Source of the DNA: Desmodesmus armatus
Taxonomy: Eukaryota; Chlorophyta; Chlorophyceae; Sphaeropleales; Scenedesmaceae
Length of the DNA stretch: 64,000 nucleotides
Reading direction: 5' to 3'
NCBI GenBank assembly: GCA_007449985.2
Contig: VIIQ02000851.1
Location: forward strand, 1 to 64,000
Below are positions 8,201 through 18,731 of the stretch, one piece after another (position 1 is the first letter of the stretch; each line of letters begins with the position of its first letter). The notes beneath the pieces are model-generated. The model was given only the letters and a program-made list of their open reading frames with translations. It did not search any database and was not told the origin of the DNA. Made by a program: the position numbers and the translations under genes.

Positions 8201-10403
8201 TTATGCCTTGTGCGTGTTTCATGCTAACACAGCTTGTGTGCCACAGGTGGTTGGGCTGTCTTGAGTAGGATTGGTGGCGCCTTGAGTTACAAGGGCGGGA
8301 CATGGATTGGGTCCCGGGGTTTGCATCGGGTTGGCTGGGTCCTTGAGGCCTCTTTGTAACGAACACTGACTGACTGACTGACTGACTGCGCAGTGGGGTG
8401 GGTTGCGCTTTGACTTTCATTGCAAGGATATGGATTGGGCCCCGGGACTTGTGGGTTGGCATTTGCAGCCTCCACGTGACAAACCACCATCCAACCAAAC
8501 TGACTCAATGTGGATATGCAGACCTTGCTCATCTTGATGATGCTGACCAGGCTAGGAGTGCCCATGCACGGGTAGGCATGGGTACAGGCAAGGTATCGCA
8601 ACACCCCCCCCCCCCCCCCACCCCCAAACACACCTACTCCCCCTGAAAAAAAACCCTAGGTCTGACGCTGCGGGTCCTGACCAGAACATGGGAGGAGTGT
8701 AGGTGCTTTAATTTACCCCCCAAAACCCTCCCCAGAACCCTCCCCACCAATGAACTAGGGTTAAACCAATATACCCTACATCCTGTTGGCAGAGGGGCAT
8801 GCGGGCTGCATTTCATTCTGATGCTGGCAATGTGCAGCATTTCCGATTGGTGGCCAGACAACAGCAGGTGCACAACCACCCCAGGCAGGACATGGATTGC
8901 ATGCCGGGGTTTGCATTGGGTCGGGTGGGTCTCTTGGGGCCTCTTTGTAAGGAACACTGACTGACTAGCACAACACCCTGGCTGCATGATTGCTGGTTGC
9001 GGAGAAAGGGGGCCAACAGATGTATGCTGCACCCTGTTGAGGGTGTTGGTGCCGTGCTTGGCCTCAACCATCCCTAACAGGGCCAAACAAACACCGAGTG
9101 GTCTGCCCCTCCTGCCAACACAGCAGCTAGCTGTCAAGAAGACGTTCGAGCGTGGCTGAACAAAACTTTTGTGGCGGGTATGTCCTTGCCAACAAAGATC
9201 CTTACCAAAAGACAAACCCCACACCACACCACCCCACTGCTCCAACTGTATGGTGTACCACAGTCCCCACCTGTATGAAGTGGTGCAGCTGCTCCGTCCA
9301 CGTGTCTGCACTCAGCCTCAGCGGGCCGCTGACGTCACACTGCGGGTTGGATGGCCAGCTCTGACCCTGACCCAACAAGTCCACAGCATACACCTGGGGG
9401 GGGGGGGCACACGACAGAGGGGGGGGAGGGGGGGGGGGACACGACGAGGGGGGGGGGGGAGGGGGGAACAATGGAACAGGATCATGCTTTCACCAGCGAC
9501 AGACAGAGGGGTACCTGTGCCGCCGCGGGGAGTGTGAGGCTAAGTGCACAACCAGCAAGTGCTTGGCATGTGCACTGATGTGGTGCTTCTACTACTGCTT
9601 CTGCTGCTGCTGCCTCTGCGGCTGCTGCTGCAAGGTTAAAACCACCAGCACATGCTTCCTAGCAGCTGCAGACCACCAGAGAGCTGCTATACGAGGCCAA
9701 CCACCACCACCTGAAGCAGGTGTCCCACTCCTGCACACTGCCCTGCGCTGCTCCCTACTGCTGCTGTTGCTACCTTGGCTGCTCCTCATCGCTGACTGAC
9801 TGCATCAACAAAAGCAAGCTCATCCCCACTCACCCTGTGGTTTTGAGCCAGCACTGAGATGTTGCGGTCAAAGTGGTAGCTGCCCACACCAAAGCCATGG
9901 CACAGCAGCAGCGGAGGCCCTGACCGCCCCGCCCTTACGTAACTGATCTTGCTGCCCCACTTCCAGTCATAGAAAAGACACTCATGTGGCAAATCGTCAT
10001 CGAATGTGCTGACTTGGGGGTTGAAAGGGGACTGCCTGCCGCTGGTGCTTGGCTCCCCGCTGCTGCTGCTGCTACTGTTGGTGTTTGCGGTTGGTGTGCT
10101 GAGCGAGCTGCTGCTGTTGGCTGTCGCTGCTTCGGAAGCTCTGCTGCTGCATGGTGCGAGATGCTGTTGGTGTTTGTGGGGGCGCCTGCTGTTCTGCCGC
10201 ACGAAGGCTGAGGAGGGCCTACATGCAGGTGTGGGCCGAAAGATACGTGTGCGTTGACTTGACAGAAGGGTGCAAAAGTGTTTTAGCGTGTTGTTGGCAA
10301 AGGCAGATGCCACCTGCTGATGCTGTGTGATGCCAACAGCAGTAGCACTACCCACCCACCCACCTGTACCGGTGCTGAGGCCCGCAAGCCGTCCGCAACG
10401 CAT
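5248..10403 (-). CDS. PPH: pheophytinase (pheophytin pheophorbide-hydrolase), chloroplast
   Basis: An alpha/beta hydrolase that removes phytol from pheophytin during chlorophyll breakdown in the plastid. Exons on the minus strand are 10403-9834, 9393-9271, 7072-6869, 6374-6255, 5969-5840 and 5459-5248. All have GT-AG borders and matching phases, giving 452 aa with a TGA at 5248-5250. Residues 1 to about 120 are Ser-, Arg- and Thr-rich and fit a transit peptide. Then come the oxyanion region LLLCHGFGVGSYHF, the nucleophile motif GNSLGGY (Ser), the family signature LLNATPFW, the acid region GRDDPWVVPIWG and the catalytic His in PAGHCPHHE. LLNATPFW and the DPWV-PAGHCPH pair are typical of PPH rather than of other plastid hydrolases. 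The first in-frame ATG at 10403 was taken as start. Intron 2 is 2.2 kb and full of repeats, including a tRNA-Ser unit. Introns 4 and 6 each contain a tandem copy of the end of the preceding exon. Confidence 0.9.
5653..5706 (-). repeat. partial duplicate of PPH exon 5 (3' end)
   Basis: The sequence matches the last ~55 bases of the fifth PPH exon (5840-5897), reading FDQVLVCLQYPVCLAY against FDQMLARLNCPVCLAY in the true exon. It lies in the next intron, flanked by C-tracts on the plus strand. The donor position has decayed (GATGCG instead of GGTACG), so it is unlikely to be used as an alternative exon. Confidence 0.8.
6647..6741 (-). repeat. partial duplicate of PPH exon 3 (3' end)
   Basis: The copy matches 6866-6960, the end of the third PPH exon with its donor. 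The first ~50 bases are identical and the rest differs at scattered sites. It reads LLWQMLNVDAALPVKH in the same frame as the true exon and keeps a GTGAG-like donor. It lies in the following intron, between C-rich tracts. Confidence 0.85.
7370..8010 (-). repeat. composite repeat with embedded tRNA-Ser, copy 1 (in PPH intron 2)
   Basis: Read on the minus strand, this unit matches two plus-strand units (12260-12810 and 13690-14395). About 140 bases upstream of the tRNA are shared (including CATGCCTCAGGGG and GTAAAGTGGGCTGAAGTTGT). The tRNA follows, then a G-tract segment, a GCCGGTGGCG block, a CAGCAGCCGCC-rich part and a closing CTGCAGCAGAATGG. It is not a simple SINE, since homology begins well before the tRNA. 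Confidence 0.75.
7787..7868 (-). tRNA. tRNA-Ser(GCU)
   Basis: Folds as a type II tRNA. The acceptor is GCAGTCG with CGACTGC (7 bp, perfect), followed by D-stem GCC/GGT, anticodon loop CTGCTAA with GCU at 7833-7835, a variable arm closed by GGGC/GCCC, T-stem GTGCG/CGCAC with loop TTCGAAC, and discriminator G. A box TGGCCGAGTGG and B box CGTTCGAACC are intact. This is the best of the three copies. It lies antisense to nothing coding, within PPH intron 2 and on the same strand as PPH. Confidence 0.85.
8040..8200 (-). repeat. interspersed repeat C, copy 1
   Basis: Its reverse complement matches 13040-13200 along most of its length (blocks AAGAGCTGACATGGCAATGC, CATGACTAGCTGA and AGCTGGCACATGCATCACTG). 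Confidence 0.75.
8222..8390 (-). repeat. interspersed repeat B, copy 1, ending in (TGAC)n
   Basis: Contains GGTGGTTGGGCTGTCTTGAG, GGCGCCTTGAGTTACAAGGG, GGACATGGATTGGGTCCCGG and GGCCTCTTTGTAACGAACAC, then five CTGA units. The reverse complement occurs at 13395-13555. Confidence 0.8.
8875..8970 (-). repeat. interspersed repeat B, copy 2 (partial)
   Basis: Shares the GGACATGGATTG...CCGGGGTTTGCATTGGGT core, the GGCCTCTTTGTAA block and two CTGA units with the 8222-8390 copy, in the same orientation. Confidence 0.75.
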
Positions 10404-11628
10404 GTTACCGGCTGTACCAGCGTCGGATCTACTGTTGAGCCTGGCTGCAGTGGTTCCTGAAGGTTGTCCTGCTTGCAGTGTGCTGGATCTCGATTTGGGT
10501 GGCGTTTCAGCTGCTCAGCCTTCGGCGGGAATGAACGAATGCATCCTGTTGCGTCTGTGAGCCTGTTGCAAGTCTGGATCGCGTTTGAATGGTGACAGTT
10601 GCAGAAAGCTGTTACAGTCCGAACAAAGTGGTCACAACGAGTCTCGTGGGTGCCACAGAGTCTTCAAACGCTCACCCATGCCGTGATCAGCACCACGTGC
10701 CAGCTCGCTGTCCTCTCCGTGTCCAGTGTTGTGCTGTGCAGCCTGATTGTACACTGATCAGGGTGCTGAGCAGCTATGCAAAGCCCGGCAGCCCCTCACT
10801 TCATCACATTGTTGCTTTTAGCTCCCCTCCACGTCTGTGTCGGATGCTCCAGTCCTGATGTTGGTGCAGCAACAGCACACAAAACTCAACCCCCATGAGC
10901 GCCTCCCCATGCAACAGCCCCAGTCGCTGCGCAAGTGAACAAACCTTCTGCCACAGACCTGGGGACGAATAATCGTATATTACATGTTTAGATGCCAGCC
11001 TGGAGTGCTGCTTATGCTGAGCCATACGTAAGCAGGAGCCTGCCCTGGCTACCACAGCAACAGCGCCATGGGACAGCAGCGCACTCCAGTTTCTATCTGC
11101 AGTAGGCGCCGCACCGCGACAGGAGAGGCAGTGCAGACATTGCTGGCGGGACTATTCTGTCAGCGAAAAGCCTGGTCAGCTATTCTGGGGGCACTGTGGC
11201 TTTCCCAACAGGTGAGCCAAATGTAGCGACCAACTGACGGCAGCATTGTTGCGGTAGTAAGTAGAAAGGAGCTTGCCATCCCTGGGTTTTGGAAGAACCT
11301 GCGCTTTGGTGTAATACGCACAATTCAACTGCATTTTTTGACTTTTTGAAGTGCCGAAGCGGGCAGGAAAGCGGGATTGCTAGCTGGAAAGCTGCATGCA
11401 TCTGCAGCAATCAGAGGGAGGAGGGCTGGCTTCTGCAGGTGCAGTAGCTGTGCAGTAGCTGTGCTCCAAATAGCATCTGATGTAGGCAGCTAGATTGCTA
11501 GATGAACAGAAGGGCTAGATGTACGGTCGAAGGGGTTGTGTATGGCCAAGTGCGCCCCAAGCCCAAGCCTTTGCCAGGGGCAACATACCAATTGCATGAC
11601 GCAAAGCGCGGGATGTCTGTAGTTGTGA

Positions 11629-11711
<83 letters not shown>

Positions 11712-12250
11712 TACTGGATCAGGGCCTCGCCTGATCGCCCTTTCAGGCGCCAAACAAGGCTCATAGGGCATAAACACTCCTCAAAGGACTCGCATGAGAG
11801 AAAAACAACAGCACCAGAATGCGCCTCAGAGGTCATCCAACAACTCATCCGGAAACATAACCGCTGCACCAGCTTGAGCTGCTTCAATGATCTCCTCTTC
11901 TTCAGAGGCAACGACACCAGCAGGCTCGGCCACAAGTTCTGGCGGCGGGTGCTGCCACCGACGCTGTGAGCACTCATACATAAAACCAGCCACTAAGTGC
12001 TGCTCTTGAGACATGAACTGCCGAACTTCCGCCGAAGACAGCTGCCGGCTGGCTATATGCTGCCAACCACCGAGGCACTCAAACAAGTGAGAGTGATGTT
12101 GTCTCACGGTGGCATAGGCACTGCACTCAGCAAAATTGAAGTCAGGTTGAAATCAGGCCCCATGAGCTGCCGACCATTGGGCCCCGTGGGCACCGGTCCA
12201 TCATCCCCCAACGTAACCAAGCGCCACTTCTGACCTGCAATTTTCAGCAA
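10404..12250. other. spacer upstream of PPH
   Basis: No gene could be supported here. Minus-strand frames at 10804-11055 and 11826-12107 are open but short and unrecognised; the second reads a Glu-rich peptide ending ELLDDL. A long (ACT)n microsatellite is listed separately. The PPH promoter should lie at the left edge of this stretch. Confidence 0.45.
11628..11711. repeat. (ACT)n microsatellite
   Basis: About 27 uninterrupted ACT/AGT units, the longest pure trinucleotide array in the window, in non-coding sequence. Confidence 0.95.
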
Positions 12251-12259
12251 ACACCTGCA

Positions 12260-12810
12260 AAGACACACGCGCGGCCATGGACGTCTCTGAACTGCATTGT
12301 TCGGCTCACTTGCATGCCTACCCACCCCTGTATCATCTGTCTGGTACGCCCCATGCCTCAGGGGACTCTTGCACCAACCGGCCCAGTAAAGTGGGCTGAA
12401 GTTGTGCAGTCGTGGCCGAGTGGTTAAGGTGTCAGGCTGCTAACTTGGTGGGCATGGCCCGCGTGCGTTCAAACCGCACCGACTGCGATTTTGCTCCCAC
12501 TTATGAGCTACATGGAGGGGCCAAGGGGTCAGGACACAAGCCTGTGCTCTCCCTGAGGTGTGTGTGTGGGGGGGGGGGTCCAGGGGGGGTATGGGGGGCC
12601 TGGGAGGGAGGCCAGGCGTAAACAAATGGTGCCGGTGGTGGGGCGCAAATGCTGCACCCCTTCAAAGGCTGTGACAAGCAGCCAACCATGTAGTGCACTG
12701 GGACCATGGTGTGAGTGCCTCACCTACAGCAGCGGCAGCAGCCGCCGGCACCATGGCAGCAGCGGCAGCAGCCCTGTCACCGTGGCAACACGAGGTTTGC
12801 ATTAGGTTGG
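12260..12810 (+). repeat. composite repeat with embedded tRNA-Ser, copy 2
   Basis: Plus-strand copy of the unit described at 7370-8010: a shared ~140-base upstream part, the tRNA at 12406-12487, the CTCCCTGAGGTGTGTG and G-tract segment, a GTGCCGGTGGTGGGGC block and a CAGCAGCCGCCGGCACCATG part. Confidence 0.75.
12406..12487 (+). tRNA. tRNA-Ser(GCU), copy 2
   Basis: Same 7-bp acceptor and anticodon GCU at 12439-12441 as the minus-strand copy. Differences are TCAGG in the anticodon stem (a T-G pair at its foot), GCATGGCCC in the variable arm and TTCAAAC in the T-loop. The fold is intact; function is possible but less certain than for the 7787-7868 copy. Confidence 0.7.
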
Positions 12811-13039
12811 CTCCATGCGTCGGCTCGCTACAGGATGTTGAGGCACACCGCAAACCATGTGACAGCAACATCTATTAATAAGTTAGTTTTAATTAGTTGT
12901 AAGCCAACGCCTCACATGCATTGAATTGACCCCTCAGGCGCCACACAGGGCGGGGTCAAACGCGAGCAGGGGAAGGGGGTGCGCTAGAAGTTGATTGTCA
13001 TGCAGCAGGCAAGGGAAGGGGGGTGGCTTGAGCAGCTGC

Positions 13040-13200
13040 GCCAGCTGGCATTCTAACGCGGCCCAGAACGCACATGCACAAACTGACGCAGACAACCACG
13101 CAGTGGAAGAGCTGACATGGCAATGCATGCATGACTAGCTGATCCAACCAAAGCTGGCACATGCATCACTGCCGCTTCCCCATCAACCAACAGGGTGAAG
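13040..13200 (+). repeat. interspersed repeat C, copy 2
   Basis: Inverted match to 8040-8200, with AACGCACATGCACA, GACGCAGACAA and CACATGCATCACTGCC shared. Confidence 0.75.
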
Positions 13201-13394
13201 GTAGTAAAGTACAAAAGCACAACGGCATGCATGCAGGCCACTCAACCATCAGGCAAGGCTGACGGTACACAGTGAACTCCCAACATGTCATTGTGCACCC
13301 GCAAGATCGGGCGATCCGAGGCCATGGTTCACCCACCTGCTAGGTGGGTGTGCACCATGACTGGGGAGCTGCCCGCAAAAGAAAACAAAGTCCT

Positions 13395-13665
13395 GCAGCA
13401 AGCGGTCAGTCAGTCAGTCAGTTGGTGTTTGTTACAAAGAGGCCCTGAGAGGCCCGGCCGACCCAATGCAAGCCCCGGGACCCAGTCCATGTCCCGCCCT
13501 TGTAACTCAAGGCGCCACCAAACCTACTCAGGACAGCCCAACCACTCGTGACACACAGGCTGTGCCGGCGGTCAGGCAGTCTGAGTCAGTCATTGCTCAT
13601 GACAAAGAGGCCTCAAGGACCCAGCCGACCCAATGCAAGCCCTGGGACCCAATCCAAGAAGAAGA
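13395..13665 (+). repeat. interspersed repeat B, two adjoining copies
   Basis: Copy one (13395-13555) begins with GTCA units and reads through ACAAAGAGGCC, GACCCAATGCAAGCCCCGGG, CCATGTCCCGCCCTTGTAAC and CAGCCCAACCAC. A second shorter copy (13560-13665) repeats GTCAGTCA, ACAAAGAGGCCTCAAGGACC and CCAATGCAAGCCCTGGGACC. Both are inverted relative to the copies at 8222 and 8875. Confidence 0.8.
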
Positions 13666-13689
13666 AGTGTTACACCGTGATCAAGCAGC

Positions 13690-14395
13690 TACGCTGCAAT
13701 CCATGTCCCGCCCGGCGGCCATGCATGCCTCGGCACTGCATTGTACGTCCCACTTGCATGCCAACCCACTCCTGTGTCACTCACTCTCCACTCATTGTTC
13801 GCTGTGTCATCTGTTCGGTACGCCCCATGCCTCAGGGGACTCTTGCACCAACTGGCCCAGTAAAGTGGGCTGAAGTTGTGCAGTCGTGGCCGAGTGGTTA
13901 AGGTGCCAGGCTGCTAACTTGGTGGGCATTGCCCGCGTGCGTTCAAACCGCACCGACTGCAATTTTGCTCCCACTTATGAGCTACATGGAGGGGCCAAGG
14001 GGTCAGGACAGATGCCTGTGCTCTCCCTGAGGTGTGTGTGTGGGGGGGGGGGGTCCAGGAGGGGTATGGGGGGCCTGGAGGCCGGGCGTAACAAATGGTG
14101 CCGGTGGCGGATGGCCCCCAAGACGTACAGGGGCGCGAACGTTGAACGTCGTCACAGGCTGTGACCAAGCAGCCCACCATGAGTGCACTGGGACCAGGGT
14201 GTCACCTACAGCAGCTGCCACAGCCGCCGGCACCATGGCAGCAGTAGCCGCCGCCACAGTAGCCGTCAATGCCACAGGAACAGCTGCAGCCAATGCAACA
14301 GGAGCAGCACTGTTTGGTCCGCATCCCATACAGCAGTTGGTGAGGGACAGGGGCGGGACCAGCAGACGGTATTGCTGCAGCAGAATGGATGAACA
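13690..14395 (+). repeat. composite repeat with embedded tRNA-Ser, copy 3
   Basis: Plus-strand copy of the unit at 7370-8010. It shares the upstream GTACGCCCCATGCCTCAGGG region, the tRNA, the G-tract, GCCGGTGGCG, the CAGCCGCCGGCACCATGG part and the closing GCTGCAGCAGAATGG. Confidence 0.75.
13880..13961 (+). tRNA. tRNA-Ser(GCU), copy 3
   Basis: Acceptor, D-arm, CCAGG/CTTGG anticodon stem, GCU anticodon at 13913-13915 and variable arm match the minus-strand copy. The T-loop is TTCAAAC and the discriminator base is A instead of the G expected for eukaryotic tRNA-Ser, which hints that this copy may be decaying. Confidence 0.65.
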
Positions 14396-16622
14396 CCTCA
14401 CCCAGCCACCCACGCACCACCACCCACCCACCCTTTCCCCTTCAAAAACATCAGCCGCCATGTAACACCATGCATTTGACCATCCTCTGTCAGATGCTGC
14501 CTTGCTATTTTCGAGGGGTTTGGGATGCAGCATGCTGCGCACATGGTCCAGATACTGCTGATATAAACTGGTGTTGTGTACTGCTGCCGTCACTCAAGTT
14601 TGTCCTGATCTGTGCCTGTGGCTGTGCCTGTGTCTCATTACATGCTGTTTGTGGAGGTGTCATCATGTGTCAGCGTGTGCAAACACCCATATACTATGTT
14701 TCTGCTGTTGTGATGTATCATGTGCTCTGCATTGTGTCTACAGGAGGCTGTCTGGGAGTCACCCCGGCTATAAGCTGGGCCTGGGTGATGGTTGCAGAAA
14801 GGTGCTGTTGGGTGCAGCTGGCTGCAGGGCGCAGTCGCTGCAGCAGCAGGTGCAGGCAATTGCAGTGATCAACTGCACTTGGCTGGGCGCAGCTGACAGA
14901 GGGACATACAATCGCTTGAGGGCGCAAGTGCAGTTGCTGCGCCAGCAGCTGCAGCGGACTGCAGGGCATATGCTCTTTGCTGGAGGCAGGCGACAGAGGA
15001 GCACACAAGCCCATGGGGCACAAGCTGCGGTTCACTTGAGGCAACAGTGCAGCCAGCATGTTGCATCAATGGAAACCACCCAGTACTGCTGCCAGGTGGG
15101 TCAACAAATCAATGTTACACCTGCAGCTATCTTGAGCATCGCTCAAGACCTCATGCCAGCCATTCACTGATATCACAGAGATGGGAGAATGTCCAGAGGG
15201 TCTTGTGCTCACCCTGCCAGGACACTGTCAGGCTGCAGGAACGGCAGGGTGTCAGCAGAGAGGATGCATGCAAGCATGCATGCGATCCCCGTCGGTCCAC
15301 TCAGCACTTCCTGCATGGGGTGAATGCAGCACTTCATGGGCGTGCGCGCCTGCTTGCGCTGCATCTGAACATGTTGGTGGTCATGAAAAGTGGCTGGGTA
15401 CAGCTCGCACCCCTGCAGTTGCTGCGGTTGCATAGGTCCCTGCGATCGCATACGCCATGACCTGAACACCTTCCATGGGCGGGGTCATTCATAATGACCA
15501 AAACATGTCAGCAACAGCATGCATGCATCCACTGCAAGAGTCATGCTGATCGTGTCTTGACAAGTCTGCGCTTCTGCCGGCTTTCCACACCAATGCTACA
15601 GGTACAGTCCTCTGAGCAAGCGGCGCAAGCAGCCACAGCACGCGTGCACCACTTGTGCCCTACGTGACAATGCGCAGCAGACGCTGGCAAATGGCTGGGG
15701 CTGCCGCCCCAGCCACCACCTGCAGCCGGCCGCAGCTTAGGCAAACAGTTCATGCAGGCGCGCCAAGCAGAGTTTGTTGCGACCAGGATGCTCGCAGGAG
15801 CATTGGGTTGGGCGATCAGAGTGTGTAGTGAGCTCAGTGACTTGTTGTGGGGCAACATGCATATGTCCTTGTGAGGGTTGCTGATTTGTGTGGCGGCATT
15901 GTCGTAGCTGCTGCATCAGCCTGTTGTGGCTGGTGCCACAACCGGTTTGATCGTCAATTACAGCTGGTGGTGTTCTGGAAGCGCATGTTTGCTTCGAGGG
16001 TACGCCAACACAGTACCAGGCTCTGGTAACATAGCTGACAAGGTTGCAATTGGCATTTACCAAGCCTCAAACAGACTTGCACGCATCGACCTCAGGCAAT
16101 ATCAGTCAGGGGCACACTTTATCTGCATCACTGTCACAGGATTGGATGGACCACTTTTGCAGTGCCGCGACTGCATCAAAGACATGCATTCCCTGCAAAT
16201 CGCTCGACCACAGAGATATATAGTGCAACATGCAATACTGCGGTCAGATCTAGCAGGGCTCAGCGCCAAAACTGCAATACCGTGCTGCTGGTATGTGATG
16301 CTGGTTTCTCACCCAGCTTTCTGCAGGTGATGCTCAAGCTTGTGAGACTGTCATGCTGAAACGAATGCAACACAAACAACAGCAGCCCGGCACAGCATCA
16401 AAACTGCCCCACTCAAATCCTTTGGGCGTCCAAGAGCGGCTGGGTCGGCTCAAGCCCCCCGCCAACAAGACAGCTCCCACAACAGTGATGCGCCCTGGCA
16501 CCGCCTCCAACGCAAATAATTAAAACACCTGCTGCCTCCACACGTCTCATCAGTCTGAATCATACTACTCATCAGTCTGAATCAACCCCCAATCAGATTG
16601 AGTTAATGCACCCAGCTGCTTC
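14396..16622. other. spacer with unassigned open frames
   Basis: No gene is supported with confidence. A plus-strand frame at about 14745-15095 reads a Gln-rich, non-repetitive peptide (YNRLRAQVQLLRQQLQ) ending at a possible donor near 15096. A minus-strand frame at 15541-15858 has paired Cys/His residues (AHCHVGHKW and CAACSEDC). Neither was assigned to a family. A short direct repeat CATCAGTCTGAATCA occurs twice near 16548-16583. Confidence 0.35.
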
Positions 16623-18731
16623 CTACCAAGGCCTCATGCCTGCGTGGATGGAGGGCACCCGGTACTCGCTGCTCTGGCGCCGCCCCACCACGCTGACGTT
16701 GCGTATGCTGTCAGGCAGCAGCTCAGCGCTGATCATGGGGCTGCTGGGCTCAGACATGCCCCAAAACTGTGCCTTGCTGCCTTCCTTCGGGCTCTTCACC
16801 ACGCTTGCAGCTGCGGCCAGCTCCTCAGTTGGCTCGCTCTGCACACAAAAAGAGAAGGAGCGCAGCTGAACTTTGTGGCACCCTTCAGAACCACCTCACA
16901 GCCAAAGGGGCGCTCAATAGCAAATCCTGTATGAACTAACCCCTGCCCTTGCCGGCGCAACGCGAACCAGCAGCCAAAGTACAGCTGTTCAGGAGCGCGT
17001 TGGGATCTGAACCTCAAACCATTGTTCTGGTGGCACACAGAACTGCAGCACTCGTTCCCCGGCCCCAAAACGTCTGGCCCCCTTACCTGTGTGCGCATCA
17101 GTCCCACCCGTGCCTGCAGCCGCTTGAAGGCCCCCGCCAGCCCACCCGTGGCCTGCTTGCTATCGCTGCTGGTGATGCCGCCGTGTGCTGAGGAGCGCTG
17201 GGAGTGCTGCATGGATTCGTCCCCCTCTGACAGTGTGTCTCCCGCCTCTGCGCGCAGCACGAGGGTCTCCTTCAGGCGGTCATCAAATGAAGCCATGGCG
17301 TCCAACAGGTCGCTGGCGCAGATGACAAAGCCCCAGTCACGCCTGCATGTATTGGGGAAGAAAATGTTACACGCAGACACATTCGCCACACATCAATGGC
17401 ATTGCCTGCCAGGGTTGAACCGGTATTGAGACACAGCAGCAGTAACGGTCAGCCAGCTGAAGCACACGCAATCTGAACAAAGAGCAGCACCGACCCATGT
17501 GCTGTAGCGGGTAGCTCACGGTGGAACATGTACTGACTGCAGCTGTGAGCAAAGCTACTGCAAAACGCCATGGTGGATCAGACGTGCATGGTGGCGCTTC
17601 TAGGTGGGCAGTGCACTCCTGAAACCTGTCTGTGCCCATCCCTTGTGGTCGGATTTGAGCCATGGTGTCTTGGTAACAATGGCTACTGTTTGCAGCATAG
17701 CCAGCTACCGCTGCTCACAGTAGGAAGCACTTGTGCTCCGGGTACTTGTACTGCTTCAGGAAGACCTCCATCTGTGTCATCTGCTCCTCGGGGTGAGGGC
17801 CAGCAAGGCTGGGTGAGATGGGGATGCCAGCAACTGCGGCCTCCTCCAGCTCTGCAGTACAGGGAAAACGTAAATGTGGCCATTCGTGGTTTGCAGGAGA
17901 TGCATGCAGGCTGCTGCATGATCCACACAACCCGGCTGTGCTGCATGAGCCTCTTTGATGCAGCACAGTGCCACACATGTGAGAGCCTCTTGTTGCCTGC
18001 ACATGTGATGTTTGCAAAGAGATGCACCTCATGGAGTGACGGGTGCTACGTGTGGAGCAAGTGCTTGCCTTCTTGGTCAGCCATGAAGCAGCCAAAGATG
18101 ACCACTGCTGGCACCCGAGACCAGTGCAGCTCTGAGAGGGCTGCAGGAGACATCATCTTGGACAGCAGCGCAGACTCTCGTGGCAGGTGGTGCCTGCCCT
18201 CCTGCAGCTCCGCCTGCAACTTGTAAAGACACAGGCATGGACACACATAAGCTTCATCACATTGACGCTCCTGCGGGTCTGCTGCAGGCCTGCGCGAGCC
18301 TGCCAGTGTGCTGGGCAATGTATGGGGACATCAGCTACCTGCAGTTGTGGCACCGCTGACCCCCTGCCCATTACCTGGGTGGCTGGCAACAGAGCAAGGT
18401 CCTGTTCTTTCCTGCGGGTGATGAGCAGCTGGCAAGCAGGCACCTGGTCAGTGCGGCCTTCTGTGGCAAGCGCGTGCTGGTAGTATGATGCTGACAGAGC
18501 CAGACCACCAACAACCTGCAAAAGCAATTACACAGGAGCGTCAATCATCTGCCTCCATGTGCTGGCACCAGCTGATGCACTGTCAGTCAGCAGCAGCACC
18601 TTTCCAGCCAGCTCTGTGACAATGCCCAGACTCTCCATGTCGTCCAGAACACGCTCAATATGCACTTTCAAGCTCCCTGCAACGTCAGTGGCGCCTGCAG
18701 CCTCAGCTGGTAGAGCAGGCTGCTCGGCCAT
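16623..18731 (-). CDS. unidentified six-exon protein, about 347 aa
   Basis: Exons are 18731-18600, 18515-18375, 18213-18050, 17851-17719, 17342-17087 and 16838-16623. The ATG is at 18731 (MAEQPALPAEAAG) and a TAG lies at 16623-16625. Borders are GT-AG and phases agree except between exons 3 and 4, which are one base out of register; an assembly indel or a missed exon would explain this. The protein starts acidic (VHIERVLDDMESLGIVTEL), has a hydrophobic segment in exon 3 (PAVVIFGCFMA) and a conserved-looking run across exons 4-5 (HKCFLLRDWGFVICASDLL). It ends in a Ser-rich, probably disordered tail. No signal peptide or clear membrane span is seen. I do not recognise the family. It is head-to-head with FAP54, 392 bases apart, so a shared promoter is possible. 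Confidence 0.6.

Noticed and set aside
8360..8392. CTGA tetranucleotide run as a CRISPR array or satellite
   Set aside because: It is only a few units long and belongs to the end of interspersed repeat B; there are no spacers.
9563..10257. Plus-strand Leu/Cys-rich open frames opposite PPH exon 1
   Set aside because: They are shadows of the Ser-rich transit peptide region; PPH on the other strand has domain motifs and consistent splicing.
7787..13961. The three tRNA-Ser units as a tRNA gene cluster
   Set aside because: They are in opposite orientations, kilobases apart, and share long flanks that are not needed for a tRNA gene; a repeat explains them better.
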